Part shown: positions 25,651 through 33,830 of the stretch, piece after piece
Position numbering within the stretch: the first letter of the stretch is position 1
Layout of the letters: each line of letters begins with the position of its first letter
Source: Streptomyces sp. NBC_01244
Lineage (GTDB): Bacteria > Actinomycetota > Actinomycetes > Streptomycetales > Streptomycetaceae
DNA: 64,000 nt
Direction: 5' to 3'
NCBI RefSeq assembly: GCF_035987325.1
Contig: NZ_CP108488.1
Coordinates: 4,154,001 to 4,218,000 of the forward strand
Position numbers and translations under genes: made by a program
The notes under the pieces: model-generated
What the model saw: only the letters and a program-made list of their open reading frames with translations
Database searches by the model: none
What the model was told of the DNA's origin: nothing

Positions 25651-26091
25651 TCATTTGGGATCGCGCACCATGAACACGTCCACCGGATCCTCGGTCTCAA
25701 GTCTGAACCCGTGCCGCTCGTACAACCCCCGGGCCGCACTACCCTGCAGCACATTCAGCCGGACCCGGGTGCCGTTGCGGTCGCGCTGCTCCAGCAGCCC
25801 ACGCAGCACGGCCGCGCCGATGCCTCTGCCCTGTAGGTGTGGGGCGAGGTAGAAGTGCTCCAGCCAGTGGGCGTCCTCGGCCGGCCGCAGCGACACGCAA
25901 CCGGCGAACGTACCGCCCACCTCGATCACCCAGGTGTGCGCGGGCTCGAACCCGTCCCGCAGCCGCTGCCGTACCCCCTGCTCGTCGTACCGCCCGAGCC
26001 GCTCGAGATCCGCCCGCAGCACCACGGCCCTCAGCTCGGCCACCGCCTCGACGTCCCCCACCGAAGCCGGCCGCATCTCCCAGTCCCCCAT
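25651..26091 (-). CDS. GNAT-family N-acetyltransferase
   Basis: A 146-residue GNAT protein. MRPASVGDVEAVAELRAVVL opens the fold. The acetyl-CoA binding stretch LAPHLQGRGIGAAVLRGLLE carries the Q/R-x-x-G-x-G/A motif, and GLYERHGFRLE is the typical C-terminal motif. The ATG at 26091 is selected. The longer open frame to 26517 is non-coding. The acceptor substrate is unknown. It lies in the segment bracketed by the inverted element copies. Confidence 0.8.
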   Translation of the reverse strand: MGDWEMRPASVGDVEAVAELRAVVLRADLERLGRYDEQGVRQRLRDGFEPAHTWVIEVGGTFAGCVSLRPAEDAHWLEHFYLAPHLQGRGIGAAVLRGLLEQRDRNGTRVRLNVLQGSAARGLYERHGFRLETEDPVDVFMVRDPK

Positions 26092-26158
26092 GATCGCCAG
26101 ACTACGGTGACTGCGGAGCAGGCCGCGTGGCCGTCGGGTGATTTGGATCTTTCGAGGA

Positions 26159-26551
26159 TGAACGGAGTGCAGAGTGAAGGCCTTTGTGCGGGGGACCGTG
26201 TGTCGTGGCGCTGGTGGCGGCACTGACCGGCTGCGGGGGTGACGCGGATCCGGATGCGGCTGCGGCCGTAGGGGTGGTCGGAATCGACGGCGGGAAGGGA
26301 AAGACCTCCGGCGCACTGTCGGCGGAGCAAGTCCGGTCGGCACTGCCGACCAACGAGAAACTCGGAGGCGTCTTCGTCGGTGATGACTCGGCGCGGACGA
26401 AACCGAGGCGCTCACCGACGGCAGGGGCGGCACCGAGGTCGTCATGCGCGTCGGCAATGTCGTGGCGTACGTGAGGGTGAGCTTGACCGACATCGAAGAC
26501 GCCAAGCACATGGCCATGCTTCAGGTTGACCTGATCAAGAAGGCCGCCTGA
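26159..26551 (+). pseudogene. Frameshifted remnant of a small lipoprotein gene
   Basis: Three pieces in different frames read as one exported lipoprotein. The first is a start region near 26159/26174. The second is a lipobox-like VALVAALTGCGGD followed by LSAEQVRSALPTNEKLGG (frame of 26184-26400). The third is TEVVMRVGNVVAYVRV...TDIEDAKHMAMLQ ending at the TGA at 26549-26551. The frame changes near 26180 and again near 26400, and the middle seems shortened. Streptomyces lipoproteins with such a D-G-R-G-x-x-V...RVGNVVAYV ending are common. This copy looks dead. Confidence 0.6.
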
Positions 26552-26582
26552 CGGTCCTGATGGCTCACCGCCCCGAACCGTC

Positions 26583-27125
26583 CTAGACCTTCGGGGCCGG
26601 CTTCCAGTCCTGGGCCAGGAGGCCGAGGAGGACCTCGTCCAGGAACTCGCCCATCACCCAAGCCGAGGAGCGCAACACGCCCTCGCGAACGAACCCGTTG
26701 CGCTCGGCGGACCGGAGCATCGCCGTATTGTCCGCCAGGGTCTCGATCTGCAGCCGGTGCAGGCCGCGTACGACGAATCCGTAGTGGCACAGGACCGCGA
26801 CCACGTCGGTGCTGTAGCCCTTGCCCCGAGCAGACGGCAACAGCCCGAGCCCGACGTGCGCGGACCGACTGTGGTTGTCGATGCCCCAGAGCGTCGCGGT
26901 GCCGACCAACTCGCCGCTCTCCAGGTCCACCACGGAGAACGGAACGTGGCCCTGCTCCTTGTCGTCCACCAAGAACGACAGGGCCTCCGAGCCGGCCATG
27001 AGCGGACGCCACGGGTGACCAGTAGCCCGCGAAGCGGTGGCCACGTCGTCATGAAGCCCGGCATGCAGGATGGGGATGTCGTCTTCGTGCCGGGCCCTGA
27101 GCCCAACCGTGTTGCCCTTTAGCAT
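26583..27125 (-). CDS. RimJ/RimL-like GNAT N-acetyltransferase
   Basis: A 180-residue GNAT of the ribosomal-protein-acetylase type. LRARHEDDIPILHAGLHDDV is the usual N terminus. LGLLPSARGKGYSTDVVAVLCHY contains the acetyl-CoA loop R-G-K-G-Y, and RLQIETLADNTAMLRSAERNGF is the typical C-terminal motif. The ATG at 27125 follows GGAAA. Its upstream region adjoins the right end of element copy 2, the same arrangement as the genes next to copies 1 and 3. Relatives acetylate N termini or antibiotics; the target here is unknown. Confidence 0.82.
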   Translation of the reverse strand: MLKGNTVGLRARHEDDIPILHAGLHDDVATASRATGHPWRPLMAGSEALSFLVDDKEQGHVPFSVVDLESGELVGTATLWGIDNHSRSAHVGLGLLPSARGKGYSTDVVAVLCHYGFVVRGLHRLQIETLADNTAMLRSAERNGFVREGVLRSSAWVMGEFLDEVLLGLLAQDWKPAPKV

Positions 27126-27194
27126 GCAAGTTTCCTATCCGACCGCGCCGCCCGACGGCAACCCAATAGATCCCGGTCACCCGTGCATCTCTCG

Positions 27195-27661
27195 GCCACG
27201 GACGGTCGGTAGTCGCTAAGCCGAGTGGGAGTGTGTAGCGATCTGTCGCGCCCACCGACCCTGAAGCCCTTCCCGTCACTCTCTCGCTCATGGTGGCGGT
27301 CGACGGTCACGGGAAGGGTGTTCAGGCGCCCGGTCCTGGATGCTCTGATCGCCCCGCGCGTCCGTACCGGCCGAGGTCACGGTCCTGCCGGGGCCGTGTC
27401 CAGATGACCACCGACCCATGGGGGCTGCGCATCCCAGACGAGGCCGCTCCTCCCCACACTTCCCTCCCGGCCGTTCCCCGGGGGGATCCCGGAAGTCTTG
27501 TGGCTTTTCGGCGTGGGTCGGTCGGTCAAGGGTGGCCGAAGGCCATCGCGAAGCGACGCGACCGAAGGGAGCGCCCTTGAGGGACCGGCCCACGCCGAAA
27601 GAACACTGGACTACCGGGACGCCCCCCGAACCACTGTCAAAGCCACCACCCCACCCGCAGC
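27195..27661 (-). repeat. Three-copy structured non-coding element, copy 2 (inverted)
   Basis: The reverse complement of copy 1, 467 bp within the shared limits. Similarity to copy 1 at its left end extends a further 6 bp (to 27667). The CCCTTCCCGT/ACGGGAAGGG stem is kept although the loop differs. It faces copy 1, so the two bracket 25096-27194. Its right end points at the GNAT gene starting at 27125; its left end is 65 bp before the LysE gene. It accounts for most of the gene-free stretch 27126-27726. Confidence 0.9.
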
Positions 27662-27726
27662 ACAAGCCCTGGTGACCCCGCCCCCCGCCTGAAAACCCCT
27701 TCCCCTCCCACCCCCCGTCCGGAACG

Positions 27727-28374
27727 ATGAACCGCATGGTGTCCACTGACCGGCTGCTGGCGTTCGCCGCCATGTCGTTGCTGTTGATCCTCATTCCCGG
27801 GCCGAGCGTGCTCTTCGTCATCGGGCGGGCGCTGTCCCAGGGGTGGCGGGCCGCGCTGATCACGGTGGCCGGGAACACCCTGGGGGCGTACGTGCTCGTC
27901 GTCGCCGTGGCTTTCGGTGTGGGGTCGGTCGTGGAGCGGTCCGTGCTCGTGTTCACGGCGCTCAAGCTCGCGGGGGCCGCGTACCTCGTCTACCTCGGGG
28001 TCAAGGCCTTCCGGCAGCGGCATTCGCTGCGTGCGGAGTTCGGGGCGGGCGCAGCCGAGTACGGGAACTGGCGGTCGCTGTGGGAAGGGTTCGCCGTCGG
28101 GGTGGCCAATCCGAAGACCATCGTGTTCTTCGCGGCCGTCCTGCCGCAGTTCGTGGACCGCGACCAGGGGCACGTCACCTCCCAAATGCTGCTTCTCGGG
28201 CTCGTGTTCAACCTCATCGCCGTAGTCTGCGACAGCGCCTGGGGCATGGTCGCCGCGACTGCCCGCAGCTGGTTCTCTCGGTCGCCGCAGCGACTCTCCG
28301 CCGTCGGCGGGGCCGGCGGGCTCGCGATGATCGGTCTGGGTGTGACCGTCGCCGCGACCGGGCGCAAGGACTGA
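27727..28374 (+). CDS. LysE/RhtB-family exporter
   Basis: A 215-residue membrane protein with about six helices. The family signature LLLILIPGPSVLFVIGRALS is in the first helix, and FAVGVANPKTIVFFAAVLPQF is the conserved central motif. It exports amino acids or related small molecules. The ATG at 27727 gives MNRMVSTDRLL; a second ATG four codons later is also possible. It begins 65 bp after element copy 2. Confidence 0.88.
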   Translation: MNRMVSTDRLLAFAAMSLLLILIPGPSVLFVIGRALSQGWRAALITVAGNTLGAYVLVVAVAFGVGSVVERSVLVFTALKLAGAAYLVYLGVKAFRQRHSLRAEFGAGAAEYGNWRSLWEGFAVGVANPKTIVFFAAVLPQFVDRDQGHVTSQMLLLGLVFNLIAVVCDSAWGMVAATARSWFSRSPQRLSAVGGAGGLAMIGLGVTVAATGRKD

Positions 28375-28422
28375 TCCGAAGCCCGGCCCGGAGCACGACC
28401 CGAGGACTCCCCAGGGGGAACC

Positions 28423-29010
28423 ATGCACGTCCGCTTACCGCTCGCCTCGGCCGTCACCGTCGGCGTGACCTGCGCCCTCGGTGCCGCCCTGCTCACCGGA
28501 TGCGCAGGGGAGCCCGAGATCACCCCGCCGAAGACGAACGTGAGCTTCAAGCCCGCGCCGACCTTCACCGCCCCGACCCCCAGCGCCACGGGGCCGGTCA
28601 ATCCCGGCCCGGGCGTGATCCAGTGGTACGGGACCGGCGGTGAGAAGCTGCTCCACGGGCTGATCTCCGCAGCGCGAACCGCTCGGGGCCAGCACGAGGA
28701 CGGCAAGATCGTCATCGACCTCGGCCCCCTGTCGGACCGGCTGGAGGAGGCTCGGGGGTACACCGTCGCCTACATCCCCGAGCAGAAGACCCACGACACC
28801 TGGACCAAGGCCCGCGAGCACCTCTCCTCCGGCATGCACAGGGTGTTGAACGCCTCGGGCCTCGCCGTGTCGCCGACGAACAAGGAAAAGGCCGCCGAGG
28901 CGGCGGCCGGCGGCTGGGCGGAGATCAGCGAGGGGATCCAGGGGCTCAAGGAGACCGACGACCGGCTCCGCGCGCTGGGCTGCATGCCGACCGAGGACCC
29001 CTGGAAGTAG
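28423..29010 (+). CDS. Lipoprotein of unknown function
   Basis: A 195-residue protein with signal MHVRLPLASAVTVGVTCALG and lipobox LLTGC. A Pro/Thr-rich spacer (residues about 30-65) leads into a largely helical domain containing GKIVIDLGPLSDRLEEARGY. No known motif is seen. The ATG at 28423 follows GGGGGA. It begins 48 bp after the LysE gene on the same strand and may be co-transcribed. Confidence 0.75.
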   Translation: MHVRLPLASAVTVGVTCALGAALLTGCAGEPEITPPKTNVSFKPAPTFTAPTPSATGPVNPGPGVIQWYGTGGEKLLHGLISAARTARGQHEDGKIVIDLGPLSDRLEEARGYTVAYIPEQKTHDTWTKAREHLSSGMHRVLNASGLAVSPTNKEKAAEAAAGGWAEISEGIQGLKETDDRLRALGCMPTEDPWK

Positions 29011-29080
29011 CGGAGTTTCGACGAGGCCGGATGATCTACTGAATCGACCGGTCGGGAACTCAGTACGGGGGTACACGGGC

Positions 29081-30103
29081 ATGAGCATGGGCGTGGAGAC
29101 ACACGCAAGCGGCGACGGGCACGCGGACACGAACGCGCACGGGCACGCGAACGCGCACGCGGCCTCCGGCCTCCACCCAGACGGCCGGCCCCTCCTGGCC
29201 CTCCGCTTCGAGGAGCACCGCTCCCATCTCCGGGCCGTCGCCTACCGGATGCTCGGGTCGATCGGTGAGGCCGAGGACGCGGTCCAGGAGGCCTGGCTGC
29301 GGTTGAGCCGTACCGATGTCAGTGACGTGGAGAACCTCGGCGGCTGGCTGACGACGGTCGTGGCCCGGCTGTGTCTGAACGGACTGCGGGCCCGCGAGAC
29401 CCGCCGGGAGGACTCCCTCGACGACCGGCTGGAACGGCTGGGCCGGCTGGACCGGGGCGGCTCTGCTCCCCGGATGCCCGACCCCCTCCTCGCCCGCGAA
29501 GGCACCGTCGACCCCGAGGTCGAGGTACTGCTGGCCGATTCCGTCGGACTGGCGTTGCTCGTGGTGCTCGAATCCCTCGCTCCGGCGGAGCGGCTGGCGT
29601 TCGTCCTGCACGACATGTTCTCCGTGCCCTTCGACGAGATCGCCCTGATGCTCGACAGGACACCGGCGGCCACCCGGCAGCTCGCCAGCCGTGCGCGGCG
29701 CCGCGTCCAGGGCCGGGCGCCCGCACCGGATCCGGACCTGGCCCGACAGCGCGAGGCGGTCAGCGCGTTCTTCGCGGCCACCCGCGACGGGGACTTCGAC
29801 GCGCTCCTCGCCCTGCTCCACCCCGACGTGGTCCTGCGTTCCGACGGCGGCGTGGCACGCGCCGGACAGTCGGTGGTGCTGACCGGTGCCCGGATCGTGG
29901 GGTCGCAGGCGACCCTCTACGGCACGCTCGCCCCGTTCGTCCGCCCCGTGCTCGTCAACGGGGCCGCCGGCGTGCTGTGCGTGGTCGAGGGCCGGCTGAT
30001 GTCGGTGATGGCCTTCACGGTGACCGACGGCCGGATCGCCGCCATCGACGTGCTCACCGATCCCGACCGGCTGGACCTCATCGATCTCGGCCCCCTCACC
30101 TGA
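29081..30103 (+). CDS. ECF sigma factor with SnoaL-like C-terminal domain (ECF41-like)
   Basis: A 340-residue protein. After a His/Ala/Asn-rich N terminus of about 45 residues come sigma region 2 (HLRAVAYRMLGSIGEAEDAV) and sigma region 4 (LAPAERLAFVLHDMFSVPFD). A SnoaL-like NTF2-fold domain starts near AVSAFFAATRDGDFDALLAL. In ECF41-type factors this fused domain controls sigma activity in place of an anti-sigma protein. An adjacent oxidoreductase or carboxymuconolactone decarboxylase target is usual for ECF41 but not obvious here. The ATG at 29081 is chosen over an in-frame ATG two codons later. Confidence 0.88.
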   Translation: MSMGVETHASGDGHADTNAHGHANAHAASGLHPDGRPLLALRFEEHRSHLRAVAYRMLGSIGEAEDAVQEAWLRLSRTDVSDVENLGGWLTTVVARLCLNGLRARETRREDSLDDRLERLGRLDRGGSAPRMPDPLLAREGTVDPEVEVLLADSVGLALLVVLESLAPAERLAFVLHDMFSVPFDEIALMLDRTPAATRQLASRARRRVQGRAPAPDPDLARQREAVSAFFAATRDGDFDALLALLHPDVVLRSDGGVARAGQSVVLTGARIVGSQATLYGTLAPFVRPVLVNGAAGVLCVVEGRLMSVMAFTVTDGRIAAIDVLTDPDRLDLIDLGPLT

Positions 30104-30124
30104 CGGGCCCGTACCCTCTCGTCC

Positions 30125-30523
30125 ATGATCGACTCACGCGCGCACATCCGGATCGCCCGGCCCTCCCTCGATCTCGCGGCCGCCGAGCGGTTCTACGTGG
30201 ACGGGCTGGGGCTCGACGTGCAGTGGCGCTCCACCGAGCGGGTCTCCGGGGAGCACGACCTGCTGATGGTCGGGCCCCTCGGGGGCGGCTGGCACTTCGA
30301 GTTGACCCGCGACCCCGAGAACCCGGTGGCGCCCTCCCCCACCGCCGAGGACCTCTTCGTCGTCTACCTGGGCGAGGAGCCCGACGAGGCCCTCGTGGCC
30401 CGGCTCGTCGAGCACGGCGGGACCCGTACGCCCGCCTCCAACCCGTACTGGGACACCCACGGGGTCACCGTCACCGACCCCGACGGCTACCAGCTCGTCC
30501 TGTCCTCCCGCACCTGGGGTTGA
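30125..30523 (+). CDS. VOC (glyoxalase/bleomycin-resistance fold) protein
   Basis: A 132-residue protein of the vicinal oxygen chelate fold. IRIARPSLDLAAAERFYVDG opens the first beta-alpha-beta unit, and WDTHGVTVTDPDGYQLVL is the typical ending. Candidate metal ligands are His in AHIRI, Glu in WHFELTRDP and the C-terminal region. It starts 21 bp after the sigma factor stop. The substrate is unknown. Confidence 0.85.
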   Translation: MIDSRAHIRIARPSLDLAAAERFYVDGLGLDVQWRSTERVSGEHDLLMVGPLGGGWHFELTRDPENPVAPSPTAEDLFVVYLGEEPDEALVARLVEHGGTRTPASNPYWDTHGVTVTDPDGYQLVLSSRTWG

Positions 30524-30609
30524 ACGCGGCGGGCCGGGCTGAACGCAGCGGGCGGTCCGGAAGCGGCGGGCGGGGCCGGAACCGGCGGCGCTACCGGAGC
30601 CGGCAGCCC

Positions 30610-31398
30610 CTAGCGCCAGAACTGCGCCAGTGCCGCGTCCTTGAACGGTGCGGGGCTCACGCTCAGTTCCCCGGCGAAGGGGCGGTCGAGGGCCACCACC
30701 AGCAGCAGGCTGAAGCCGATCAGTCCCGCCACCGCCGAGACGAACAGCAGCTGCATCTTCAGGCTCCGCAGCCCGAAGAGGAAGGTGAGCGGGAGGATCA
30801 CCAGCGCACCGCCGTACACGAGCACTTGGAGCAGCGGCGGCAGCGAGGTCTCGGCCATCGTCACGCGCGCCCGGCGCTGCGCGGCGACGTCGTTGAGGCG
30901 GCCGACGGCCTCTCCGTAGAAGGTCTCGCTCCGGGGGCCGGAGGGCTCGTAGGCCTGGAGTGCCGTGTACAGGGCGTGCGTCTGGTCGGCGGTGGCCTCG
31001 TAGCTGGGCCTGCCCTCGCGCATGAGGGGCCACTGGATCTCCACGACGGCGTGGACGTAGTCGCCCACCGCCCGCTCCACGCGGGCGCGTTCGGCCGGCG
31101 GGAAGACCTCGGCGCTGCGGACGACCAGGGCCAGGTCGGTGGCCTCGGTCGCGACGATGGTCTGGGTGTTCTCCAGTTGCGTCCACAGGGTGACGACGAC
31201 GAAGGCGAGGATGATGCCGTAGATCGCGCCGAACATCCCGAGGGCCACCCCGACCATCTCGTTGTGGTCGCCGCCCGCGAGGTGCGGGAAGCGGCGGCGC
31301 GCGGCCACGCTGCCGCCGATGGCGAGGGCGACGAAGCCGCCGACGAGGAGGACACCGAGGAAGAACGTGCTGAGGTGGTTGAGCAACCAGAGGATCAT
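30610..31398 (-). CDS. Membrane protein of the DUF4239 type
   Basis: A 262-residue protein. Two hydrophobic segments lie at the N terminus (STFFLGVLLVGGFVALAIGG and GMFGAIYGIILAFVVVTLW), then a soluble helical domain, then two more (VLVYGGALVILPLTFLFGL and LLFVSAVAGLIGFSLLLVVA). This 2+2 layout is that of bestrophin-like DUF4239 proteins. I take the ATG at 31398 (MILWLLNHL) since the upstream extension is Gly/Pro-rich and would precede the first helix. Confidence 0.75.
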   Translation of the reverse strand: MILWLLNHLSTFFLGVLLVGGFVALAIGGSVAARRRFPHLAGGDHNEMVGVALGMFGAIYGIILAFVVVTLWTQLENTQTIVATEATDLALVVRSAEVFPPAERARVERAVGDYVHAVVEIQWPLMREGRPSYEATADQTHALYTALQAYEPSGPRSETFYGEAVGRLNDVAAQRRARVTMAETSLPPLLQVLVYGGALVILPLTFLFGLRSLKMQLLFVSAVAGLIGFSLLLVVALDRPFAGELSVSPAPFKDAALAQFWR

Positions 31399-31441
31399 GT
31401 CCTGCCCAACGACCACCCCGCCGGGAGGGCCCGCCCAGAAA

Positions 31442-31852
31442 TCAGCGCGATCCGCCGGCACTGGGCGGGCCGGTCGCCCCCGCCTCCTGGGCGTCGAGCA
31501 GTTCGTCCCAGTGCTCCCGCGTCCACTCGCACGCCGCGTCCAGGGGGTCGAGCAGCCCCCGGCCGAGCGGGGTGAGGGCGTACTCGACCCGGCGCGCCGG
31601 GGTCTCGTACTCCGTGCGCGCCACGAAGCCGTCCCGCTCCAGCCCGCGCAGGGACTGGGTGAGGGACTTGGCGGTGATCTCGCGCAGCGGGACCTTGAGT
31701 TCCGAGAATCGGCGGGGGCCGTCCTGGAGGCAGCGCAGGATCAGCGCGGCCCATTTGTCGCCGATCCGGAACGGCACCAGGGGCGAGGGGCAGACCGGGT
31801 CGAACATCTCGGGATCGAGCGGTGGGGGCGTGAGCGGCGGCCTCTGCGTCAT
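31442..31852 (-). CDS. HxlR-family transcriptional regulator
   Basis: A 136-residue winged-helix protein. VCPSPLVPFRIGDKWAALIL carries the conserved Cys and the first helix of HxlR. FSELKVPLREITAKSLTQSL is the recognition region, and ARTEYETPARRVEYALTPLG is the wing. The start at 31852 (MTQRPP) is preferred to one three codons upstream. It is divergent from the NAD(P)-binding protein gene at 31912, and a palindrome lies in the 59-bp gap, the usual arrangement for HxlR and its target. Confidence 0.88.
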   Translation of the reverse strand: MTQRPPLTPPPLDPEMFDPVCPSPLVPFRIGDKWAALILRCLQDGPRRFSELKVPLREITAKSLTQSLRGLERDGFVARTEYETPARRVEYALTPLGRGLLDPLDAACEWTREHWDELLDAQEAGATGPPSAGGSR

Positions 31853-31869
31853 GATCCACACGGTAGGCC

Positions 31870-31887
31870 GGTATCCGATCGGTAACC
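31870..31887. promoter_or_regulatory. Palindromic operator candidate for HxlR
   Basis: GGTATCCGATCGGTAACC has seven of nine matched pairs and a perfect CCGATCGG core. It lies centrally in the 59-bp divergent promoter region. Confidence 0.6.
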
Positions 31888-31911
31888 AGTCCTCCCCCTA
31901 GGGTCCGTGGC

Positions 31912-32535
31912 ATGACGAAGCAGGGGAACACAGGGAACACACACAACAGAATCATCGTCTTCGGCGCCGCCGGCCGCGTCGGCCGGGCCGTCGTCGCCGA
32001 GGCGCGGGCGCGGGGCCACGAGGTGACCGAGGCCGGGCGGGGCGACGGGGACGTCACCTCGGCGGCGGACGTGGCGCGGCTCGCCGCCGGGCACGACGCG
32101 GCGGTGGCGGCGGTGTACGACATGGGGGCCGCTCCGGGCGAGTTCTTCCCGGCGGCCGCCCGCGCGCTCGCGGCGGGGCTGGGCGGGGCCGGAGTGCGGC
32201 GCCTGGTCTCCGTCGGGCTGGCGTCGGTACTGCCGACCCGCTCCGGGGCGCTGCTGATGGACACCCCGGGCTACCCGCAGGAGTGGCGGGAGTTCTACGT
32301 CGGCCACGGCGCCGGCACCGAGGCGCTGCGGGCGGCCGCCCCGGCGGGCCTGGACTGGGCGGTGCTGAGCCCTTCGGGCGACTTCGCCGCCGAGGGGGAG
32401 CCCGGAGGCGGCTACGCCTTCGCCCCCGCCGACGCCGGGGCCCGGATCCCGCACCCGGACTTCGCCCGGGCCGTCCTGGACGAGGCGCTCGCCCCGACCG
32501 TGCACCGCACGCACGCCGGGGTGACGGGCGCATGA
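31912..32535 (+). CDS. NAD(P)-binding (NmrA/SDR-like) protein
   Basis: A 207-residue Rossmann protein. IIVFGAAGRVGRAVVAEARA holds the GxxGxxG dinucleotide loop, and RRLVSVGLASVLPTRSGALL follows the fourth strand. It lacks the YxxxK pair of classical SDRs and looks like atypical NmrA/flavin-reductase-like members. It is divergent from HxlR, with which it should be co-regulated, possibly in response to quinone, aldehyde or electrophile stress. Its stop overlaps the next gene (ATGA). Confidence 0.8.
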   Translation: MTKQGNTGNTHNRIIVFGAAGRVGRAVVAEARARGHEVTEAGRGDGDVTSAADVARLAAGHDAAVAAVYDMGAAPGEFFPAAARALAAGLGGAGVRRLVSVGLASVLPTRSGALLMDTPGYPQEWREFYVGHGAGTEALRAAAPAGLDWAVLSPSGDFAAEGEPGGGYAFAPADAGARIPHPDFARAVLDEALAPTVHRTHAGVTGA

Positions 32536-33020
32536 CCGGCACCACCCCCTCCGCGCCCCCGGCCCCCACCGACAGCCCGAACCCCTGGGTGGCGGACCAC
32601 ATCCGCCGCTTCGAGGAGACCGGCGGGGTGCCGCGCCCCGGGATCCGCGATCTGCTGCTGACCACCCGGGGGCGCCGCTCCGGGGTGCTGCGCCGCACGG
32701 CGCTGGCCTACGTACCCGACGCGGAGGCCGCCGAGGCCACGTACGTCCTCACGGCGTCCAACGCTGGGGCCGGGCAGCACCCGGCCTGGTACCTGAACCT
32801 GAGCGCCGACCCGGCCGTCACGCTGCACGTCGGCACGGAGAGCTTCCCGGCGCTCGCCCGCCCCGCGACCCCGGCGGAGACGGAGCGGCTGTGGCCGGTG
32901 GTGGTGGCCGTGATGCCCTCGTACGCGGCCTACCGGGACACGGCCGCCGGGACGGCCGGCCGCGAGGTCCCACTGGTCCTGGTCACTCGCGTCACCGCCA
33001 TCGCGGCCGGGGCCTGCTGA
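32532..33020 (+). CDS. Deazaflavin (F420)-dependent nitroreductase-family protein
   Basis: A 162-residue protein of the Ddn-like split beta-barrel family. LLLTTRGRRSGVLRRTAL and GQHPAWYLNLSADPAVTLHVG are the characteristic F420-binding stretches. It is translationally coupled to the upstream Rossmann protein, so the pair probably forms a redox unit under HxlR. F420 would come from the fbiC pathway. Confidence 0.87.
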   Translation: MTGTTPSAPPAPTDSPNPWVADHIRRFEETGGVPRPGIRDLLLTTRGRRSGVLRRTALAYVPDAEAAEATYVLTASNAGAGQHPAWYLNLSADPAVTLHVGTESFPALARPATPAETERLWPVVVAVMPSYAAYRDTAAGTAGREVPLVLVTRVTAIAAGAC

Positions 33021-33023
33021 ACC

Positions 33024-33320
33024 TCAGCCCCGCACCTTCGGTGCCTTCGGCAGCCCGGCGGACAGTGCGGTGCCGGCTCCGCCGAGGGAGGCGTCGGTGG
33101 CCTTCGACGCGGAACCGGCGGCTCCGGCGGTGATCTCCACCGCCGTCTTCGCGTCCTTGACGGCGCCTCCGGGGTGGTCGACGATCTCGCCGACGCGCTG
33201 GGTGATCGGGGGCCCCTGGATGGCGGGCTCGTCGGCCGCGTGCGCGATGGTGGGGCAGAGGGCGAGGGCCGCTCCTCCGGACAGGACGAGGGCGGCGAGG
33301 CTGCGCTTGATGGCGTTCAT
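33024..33320 (-). CDS. Small secreted protein of unknown function
   Basis: A 98-residue protein with a clear Sec signal peptide (MNAIKRSLAALVLSGGAALA, cleavage after IAHA). The mature part is about 70 residues rich in Ala, Gly and Thr, with no cysteines and no known motif. It is convergent with the nitroreductase-like gene and separated from it by 3 bp. Confidence 0.7.
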   Translation of the reverse strand: MNAIKRSLAALVLSGGAALALCPTIAHAADEPAIQGPPITQRVGEIVDHPGGAVKDAKTAVEITAGAAGSASKATDASLGGAGTALSAGLPKAPKVRG

Positions 33321-33405
33321 GCCAGTCCCAACGACCCCGCCGCACCCCGAGTCACCGCTGCGGCCCCCTTTGGAGTGAGATCAGAATCGTCCACACCCCA
33401 GAAAT

Positions 33406-33738
33406 ATGCCCCTCCCGCTGAGGCGAGCGATCTCCCTCGTCGGCGGAGACAAGGCCGGCGCCTTCTCGCCCGCCGAGCAGGCGGAGATCGACCGGGGGGC
33501 GGCGGAGATGACCTCCGTCGTGCGCGCACACCGCCTGGCGGAGGTCCGCAAACGGCGGCACACCACGCAGGTCCAGGTCGCGGAAGCCATGGGGGTCACT
33601 CAAGCGCGCGTCTCCCGGATCGAGAACGGCGAGCTGGAGCGCAGTGAGGTCGAGACCCTCGCCGCCTACGTACGCGCCCTCGGCGGCAAGCTGAAGATCG
33701 TCGCCGAGTTCGGTGACGAGCAGTACACCCTCGGCTGA
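33406..33738 (+). CDS. XRE-family HTH protein resembling HigA-type antitoxins, without a toxin neighbour
   Basis: A 110-residue protein. The N-terminal about 40 residues (SPAEQAEIDRGAAEMTSVVR) are helical. The HTH is TQVQVAEAMGVTQARVSRIE and the end is LGGKLKIVAEFGDEQYTLG. This arrangement is that of chromosomal RelE/HigB-linked XRE antitoxins. The upstream 85 bp are too short for a toxin gene, so it is an orphan regulator or the survivor of a lost pair. A weaker start inside (ATG at about 33508) would remove the N-terminal helix. Confidence 0.8.
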   Translation: MPLPLRRAISLVGGDKAGAFSPAEQAEIDRGAAEMTSVVRAHRLAEVRKRRHTTQVQVAEAMGVTQARVSRIENGELERSEVETLAAYVRALGGKLKIVAEFGDEQYTLG

Positions 33739-33741
33739 CAA

Positions 33742-33785
33742 CGCCCGCGGCCCCGGATCGGGGGATCGATCCGGGGCCGCGGGCG
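33742..33785. terminator. Strong hairpin between the XRE gene and the permease gene
   Basis: An 18-bp perfect stem (CGCCCGCGGCCCCGGATC and its complement) with an 8-nt loop lies between convergent genes. It has no T-run. Confidence 0.8.
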
Positions 33786-33830
33786 TGCATGACACAGCGG
33801 GGGGGGGAGGGGCTTGAGGGCCCCCCGGGG

